Assembly: GCA_002007465.1 (NCBI GenBank) | Contig: LNAC01000136.1 | Location: 2,534,823-2,598,822 of the forward strand | Source: Ailurus styani | Lineage: Eukaryota > Chordata > Mammalia > Carnivora > Ailuridae | Length of the DNA stretch: 64,000 bases | Reading direction: 5' to 3' | In this document: positions 58,180-64,000 of the stretch, one piece after another | Layout: every line of letters begins with the position of its first letter | How positions within the stretch are numbered: the first letter of the stretch is position 1 | Program-made: the position numbers and the translations under genes | The notes under the pieces: generated by a model | The model's database searches: none | Told to the model about the DNA's origin: nothing | What the model saw: only the letters and a program-made list of their open reading frames with translations

Positions 58180-58690
58180 GCCAAAGGTGAGCTCCTTGGC
58201 AGTTCTGGAATGATCTGTTTAGCAAGCACACCGATCAAGGGGGCATTCGCATGTGACTGACGCTTACGGGTTCGCACAGACTCATTAGCGCATCATTTAA
58301 CAGTGATACGATTCCTTCCTGCCATTTACTTAGAGCAGCTTGTTTAAGCTTTCCCTTTTATTTCTTTTGCTTTTACCATGCAGATGCAGATTCCCATTTG
58401 AGATGTTTTAGTATCTAATTATTTATGAACTTCTGATGTGCGGATGCTGGAGCCAAGGCTGCTGTAGGTAGATGAGGACTCATCACACGACCCTAGGTGA
58501 TGTCACTTGCAAAATTTTCCGTGTGACATTTATGTGAAACAACCAGCCTTTTAAAATGTTAGTCACTATTTCATGTTTTAGCTAATCAATTTTGGGGACT
58601 GGTTTAAATTTGGGACACACGGCAATATTTAATAATGAAAAATAGGATTCACCTGATTCCTCTGGAATGAATTAGCCTATTTGTCAAATT
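58180..58690. other. Candidate conserved non-coding element
   Basis: Repeat-free with several CpG and a mixed motif content ('gtgactgacgcttacgggttcg', 'tctaattatttatgaacttc', 'gctaatcaattttggggac'). Homeodomain-type TAATTA cores are present. Inference from appearance only. Confidence 0.28.
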
Positions 58691-58799
58691 ACTTTTTTAT
58701 TTCTGACAATTAATATAACTTTCTTAGATTTTTTTTATTACATGCATGTACTTTTGACAGTAACTGTGTATTTACTAAACGTGTATTAAGATAACTTTC

Positions 58800-59398
58800 T
58801 GCTATCCTACAATCCAGTATTCACACAAGTGGATATTTGCCCCCCAAATACAAAAACACTAATTCAAAGGGATACATGCACCCCTATGTTGATTGCAGCA
58901 TTATTTACAATAGCCAAATTATGGAGGCAGCCCATGTCCATTGATAGATGGATAGATGAATAAAGAAGATGTGAGACAGATAGACAGATATGATAGAATG
59001 TTATTCAGCCATTAAAAGGAATGAAATCTTGCCATGTGCAATGACATGGATGGATCTAGAGACATAATGCTAAGTGAAATAAGTCAGGCAGGGAAAGACA
59101 AGTACCATTTGATTTCACTCACGTGTGGAATTTAAGAAACAAAACAAGCAAAGGAGAAAAGGAGAGTGAGAGAAACAAACCAAGAAACAGACTCTTAACT
59201 ATAGAGAACAAACAGATCGTTACTAGAGAGGTGGTAGGTAAGGGTGTGGGGGAATTAAGTGATGGGAATTAAAGAGGACACTTCTCATGATGAGCACTGA
59301 GGAATTCACAGAATTGTTGAATCACTATATTGTATACCTGAAACTACCACTGTATGTTAACTATACTGGAATTAAAATGAAAAACTTAATAAAACAAT
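58800..59398 (+). mobile_element. Carnivore L1, 5'-truncated
   Basis: ORF2 end and 3' UTR: 'gattgcagcattatttacaatagcc', 'gccatgtgcaatgacatggatgg', 'cataatgctaagtgaaataagtcaggc', 'tgtggaatttaagaaacaaaac', 'tgtatacctgaaactaccactg'. Older than the copies at 44385 and 54599. Confidence 0.9.
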
Positions 59399-59404
59399 AA
59401 CTTT

Positions 59405-60545
59405 TCTGATTTTTTTATGTTTCATGCATACATTTTATAATAAATAAATATAATTAAGTTGAAAAAAGGTCAAATAGTACAGAAAGGAACAATTTTCTGA
59501 AATGCTACCATTTAAGTTCCCAGTCCCACACATACCACCCAATCTCCTCCCAATGAGATCAACAATCTGTATGTATATTCCATACATTTCTCCCTGCTCG
59601 TAAAATCATTAAATAACCTGATGGTAATGAGGAGTGGCATTTGTTGTTGTTTCATGAAAACAGGATCATAGTATAAATCCTTCCCTCCCCTTATTTTTCT
59701 TACTTGATGATACATCCTGAAAATCCCTTCAAATTGACTACTAAAAATCTCATTCCTTTTAGTAGCTATATAATATTCCCTGGTATGGGTCAACACATTT
59801 TTTTTCCCTCTACTGATGGATTTCATTTTTTTCCAGTTTTCTTGAGCACTGCAAACAATGTACACTAAATAATGCACACATAGCCTTACCTATATTGGTG
59901 TTTTTATTCCCAAGATTTGTATGTGTTTTTAATTTCAGTAGATGTCATTATGAATCTAATTCTCAAGCATAGGAGGATATATACCTAGGGTCTCTGTTTT
60001 AATGATTTATTTTTCCATAGCTATGCCATTACCACAAGATTTTAATTCCATGGATTTATAGTATGTTTGTATATTTAATTTTTAATCAAATATTCAGAAA
60101 TTTAATGAGGCCCGTATTAGCCTACCATTCTTTTTCATACTTTTCTTGGCTAGTCTAACATTTTTAATCTCCCAAATAATTATTAACATGCTGTTATCTA
60201 ATTTCAACAAACTACAAATCCATAGGTATCCTAATTAAATTCCACTTAACCCATTTATTTTATAAAAATATTTAAGGGTTATTAAACCATCTCATGCAAG
60301 AACATAGAATTTTTTCCAAGTGACCAGATCTTGTCTATGTCCTTCAGTAAGATTTTACAGCTTTCTTCATTTATACCTCATACTTCTCTTGCTAAGTTTT
60401 ATCTAAGTATCATATAGTTCTCAACATATTTCTTATATTTAGAAATAGCACCTGTATTCTATAAAGCTAGGTCATCATCATTATAAATTTCCAAGAATTT
60501 TCAATTTCCTGCATAAGTAAAATTTCCCCCAAAAAGCAGGGTTGC
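59405..60545 (-). mobile_element. Old L1M/HAL1 copy
   Basis: Antisense L1M text: 'gatgatacatcctgaaaatcc', 'tagtagctatataatattccc', 'ctactgatggatttcattttttt', 'gagcactgcaaacaatg', then ORF2-like 'tttatagtatgtttgtat', 'ttcttggctagtctaac'. The 121-codon minus frame (59512-59877) lies within this copy. Confidence 0.65.
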
Positions 60546-60552
60546 CAACTAT

Positions 60553-61085
60553 TCTGGTTATCAATTACTGTGGTGCAAATTATCTCAAAATACAGTAGCT
60601 TTAAACAAGTACCATTCTGTCTTATCTCATGATTTTGCGGGGCAGAAATTCTGGAGGGGCTTAGCTGGCCAATTCTCCTGTTCTAGTCGTGTCCACTAGC
60701 ACCCTACAGTGATACTCACCTGAAAACAGGGCTGATTTGAAGTGTCTGTGAAGGTTTCACTCACGAACTTCTTATTTTGACAAGGATGGTCATCAGGTGG
60801 GTCTCAGCTGGGCTTTCTCCCTCTCTCTGTATTTGCAGAGCCTCTCCACATGGTCTACCCAGAAGGACAGTTGAACTTCTTACATGATGATTCAGGTCTG
60901 CAAGAGACAAGGATGGAAGATTCCAATCCTCTTAGAGTACGCTCCAAACCAGCATCACTTCACGTCTGTGACATTCTACTGGCCAACGAGTTGCGGTCTA
61001 GTCCAGGTTCAAGGGGAAGGTAAACATACCCTACCTCTCAGTGGAAAAGATGTCAAAGAAGTTCTGACCATCCTTAATCCACCAC
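60553..61085 (-). mobile_element. MLT1C/D-like MaLR LTR
   Basis: Reverse older MLT1: 'ggttatcaattactgtggtgc', 'aaattctggaggggcttagctggccaattctcc', 'cagagcctctccacatggtc', 'gcatcacttcacgtctgtgacattctactgg'. Opposite in orientation to the MLT1 at 56963. Confidence 0.7.
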
Positions 61086-62620
61086 ACCAACTCTTTATCC
61101 AAATAAACAAATAGTGAAAGCAGAAATTTGCCTCCCATTTGTTATCATTATCATTTCCTTCAGAAAATATATTTTAACATGCATACATAAAAGAAAAAAG
61201 AAGTAGGCTCAGAAAAAAAATTAGTATTTTAAAATGGATAAGTTAGATCTAGGCAAAACAGACTTTTGTCATTATTTACACTTTTCACAGTTTGGGGAAA
61301 ACTGTCCAATTTGGGGAATGACTAAAAGATCTAGAATCATCAGTCCTGTTTCAAGAGTATTCTGCTGAGGTGAGGAAGAGATGCTTAGATTTCAGTTTCC
61401 AAATCTCCTAGTCCCAAATTTCTCCTGCAACCTCAGGCCTAATGAACATTTTTCTAAACCATATAGAAATAAAACCAAAATAAGGTAGTCAATTCAGACT
61501 CCTTCCTAAGTAAGTACCTTTGTGGTTTTTGTAATAACCTAATTCTTTCCTGACTGCCAATACCATGTGCTAGCTCAATGCAAAATAAGAATTTAACACA
61601 GGACAAAACCCTACTTCTAGATCCATCTTAATAGTTGTGTCTAGAGAAAGACATTTGTAGAGTCTACCACTGCTGCCTCCCATTTTTACCTACTGAACAC
61701 AGCTACAGGGCCGGGAGAAAGGATGTTGATTCCTGACACAACAAACACAAATTAAACAGAAATAAAACTCAAATAATCGCTGGAGTGTCCCTAGGGTAAG
61801 TAAGATCATGGTGGCTGTGACTACATGAACATATGCCAAAATCACTAAAAAATGCATTCACTGCCCTATCACTAACCCATAGTATAGGAAAATAAATTTA
61901 TCTAAAAACAATTCTAGGGACAGTTATGGTTTAAGTAGGGGACATTTGGATAATAGTCTGAGCTCCTCTGTTGGTCGCAAGTAGAAGAAAACCCATTTTA
62001 AATAAGCTATATAGTAAAAATATTTTATTGGTGGGCCTAATTGATAATTTGAGAAATAGTTTGATGTATTAGGGCACTTTTGGCTACATGTAAGGAAAAT
62101 CCCAACCCAAATGACCCAACCACACTCCTTTTGCAATCCCAAAGTAGCAACCACAATACCCAGCAGTTACATGTAGATATTGCAAGATAGTTGATGAAGG
62201 TGATTTGTGACCACCTTGTGTCTCTTTGAAAGAATGAAAAAAACTTTCCCAGAATTCCCCAGCACACAACCCCTCCTCTTCCACGGAAACACTGGGTAAC
62301 CTGCCCATCATATATCAATAATTTGGCAAGAGGAAGAAGATACCAAGATAAGCACTATTTATTCCTCAGCTGCAGTTTGGTTTATTTTCCTAGAGGAGTA
62401 GATGCCTAATTAAACTTGAATTAGTTTATCAAGAAAGAAGGGATTGGGTGGTGTTTTAGGGGCCATCAAAGACAGTTTCTTTCTTTGGTCTCTGCTTTTC
62501 AAGGTGTAGGCTTATTTTCTAAAGCTTTCCTTGCATTCTCAAGATAGTGGCATACCTCCTAGGGCTATAAGCTTCTTGATTCATGTCCAATGATAAGAAA
62601 GAGTATCTCCCTCATAGGCC
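61086..62620. other. No feature recognised
   Basis: 1.5 kb of unique AT-rich sequence. Three overlapping minus frames (75-93 codons) at 61924-62318 show no motif. Confidence 0.4.
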
Positions 62621-62624
62621 TTTT

Positions 62625-64000
62625 GAAAGGACTCATTTATTTATTCAACAAATAGGTATTAAGTACCTACTACATCCTGCAGACTGTTCTAGTATCTGAA
62701 AAAACAGCAAAGAACAGAGAATAGAAGTCCCTTCTTTCAAGGAGCTTAAATTCTTATAAGGAAAAACATAAAATTAAAAATAAACATAGCAAGTAGTGGT
62801 AATTGCTATGGGGAAGAATAAGACAGGAAAAGAAGGAAGAAAGTAAAGTTTAGGTGAAAGTACAGCTTTTTATTTCAAAGGAGATTGTCAAGGAAGGCCT
62901 TTTTGGTATGATATTTGGCAACAGAACTGAAAGAAGTAAAACCACCAAATGATTGATAGACAGATAAGAAGAATGGGAGGGAAGGAGATGAATGGATAGA
63001 GAGAGAGAAAGTGGGAGGGACAGATGATAAATAGTAAAAAGACCTATTGGTTGATCTGGAACAGCACATGGAAAGGTCCTGAGGCGAGAGCATTCTTGCT
63101 GTGTTCAAGGAACAGCAAAGAGGGCATATAATACATGCAAAGTGTTCGAGAGGAAGAATGATAGGAAATGAGGTCAGAAAATTGATGAGGAGTAAAGGGA
63201 AGATCATATTGGTCCCTAAGGTCCATTTTCAAATTTTGGCTCTGTGAGTGAAACAAGGAGCCATTTGGAGGTTTTAAGTAGAAGGATGAAATGCCTGACT
63301 ATTGTAGTAAAAGGGTCATTCTAATTTCCTTGTGGGGAATAGACCACAGGAAGTGGGGTAAAAGCAAGGAGCCCAGTTAAGAAACTTTATATATGAGAAA
63401 TAGTGGTGGTTTGGACAGTCAAGTAGAGATGATGAGAAGTGGTCAGATTCTACATATATATTGGTAGTAGGGTTGGCAGCATTTGATAGCAGATTGAATG
63501 CTGGGTATAAAAGAAAAAGAATCGCTAAGAATAACACCAAAGTTTTTGGCCTGAACACTCAAAAGAATGGAATTTCTGTCTTCAGAGATTGGGGGTAAGT
63601 ACCTAACGAGCAGGTTTACAGTAGATAAGCTTGTGGATATGCAATCCAGTAATTTGGGTTTATAAGTGTTTGAGATATTTATAGATAGTCAAGTGAGGAT
63701 GTCAAGTATAGAGCTCAAGAGAGATATATGGGGTTGAAACAAATTTAAAAATCCCCAACAAACAGATCTCCTTTAAAGCTATGAAATGGGATGAGATCAC
63801 CCAGCGGAATGGTGTGGACAGAAGAGAGAAATCTAGGAACTGAATTGAGGGACACTCTAATAGAGGCCAGGTGCATGAAGAGAAATGAGCAAAGGAGCGG
63901 AAAAAGGATATCCAGTGAGAGGGGAGGAGAACTCAAAATAAGTGGTTTCCTAAAAGAAAAAATAAAATTCTTTAAGGAATAAGAAGGGATAAATGGGATC
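62625..64000 (-). mobile_element. Long L2 LINE copy, runs off the window
   Basis: Antisense L2 from its 3' end inwards: 'ttatttattcaacaaataggtattaagtacctactac' (62636-62672), 'aaaggtcctgaggcgagagcattcttgctgtgttcaagg', 'tggagaatagac'-type text near 63335, 'agtttttggcctgaacactcaaaag' and 'gggatgagatcacccagcgg' near 63789. These correspond in order to L2 'ctcaataaatatttgttgaa ... ctcagggcctttgcac ... gatctcatccagtctcatgg'. The minus-strand frames at 62875-63936 are decayed L2 text. Confidence 0.78.

Noticed and set aside
1..64000. A previously undescribed multi-gene system
   Set aside because: Read on both strands, the window shows transposon layers and unique non-coding DNA. No cluster of intact genes is visible, so no such system can be supported.

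Overview
The window is nuclear DNA from a carnivore. At least 17 copies of the carnivore-specific tRNA-Lys-derived SINE (CAN-SINE/SINEC) are scattered through it. The recent copies end in the 'tctctgcctacttgtgatctctctctgtcaaataaataaa' style of tail that I associate with caniforms of the weasel family (ferret, mink, otter, badger) rather than with dogs. The Mustelidae call is therefore an inference from SINE subfamily; the carnivore call is firm. Nothing bacterial, plasmid-borne or CRISPR-like is present.

Almost the whole window is gene desert or intron. No open frame looks like an intact protein gene: the longest runs to 176 codons, and most are chance frames inside repeats. The best coding evidence is a single 116-base exon on the minus strand (7039-7154), with a good acceptor, a good donor and only one open frame; I could not assign its gene. 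The rest is made of four age layers. Very old L2 and MIR pieces lie at 1-995, 3620-5445, 7785-8120, 14220-15100, 16100-16590, 44200-45405 and 62625-64000, among others. Old L1M pieces, MLT1-type LTRs and hAT DNA transposons come next, notably at 14404-14846, 19545-19905, 30721-31200, 36010-42580, 56963-57336 and 59405-61085. Above these sit young carnivore L1 ends, each 5'-truncated, at 42604-42759, 44385-44886 and 54599-54858. The youngest layer is the SINEs, several still flanked by perfect 13-20 base target-site duplications.

The most structured element is a degenerate endogenous retrovirus at 47066-51697, with two diverged LTRs, a tRNA-Leu-type primer binding site and a polypurine tract. 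It is inserted into an older LTR whose halves remain on either side (46490-47065 and 51698-51800). Each retroviral LTR later took its own SINE, at almost the same position.

Between the repeats are several unique stretches that read like conserved non-coding (possibly enhancer) sequence, near 1745-2010, 22420-22600, 23690-24190, 25725-26180, 55590-55960 and 58180-58690. That reading is impressionistic and needs an alignment. I found no new multi-gene system here.
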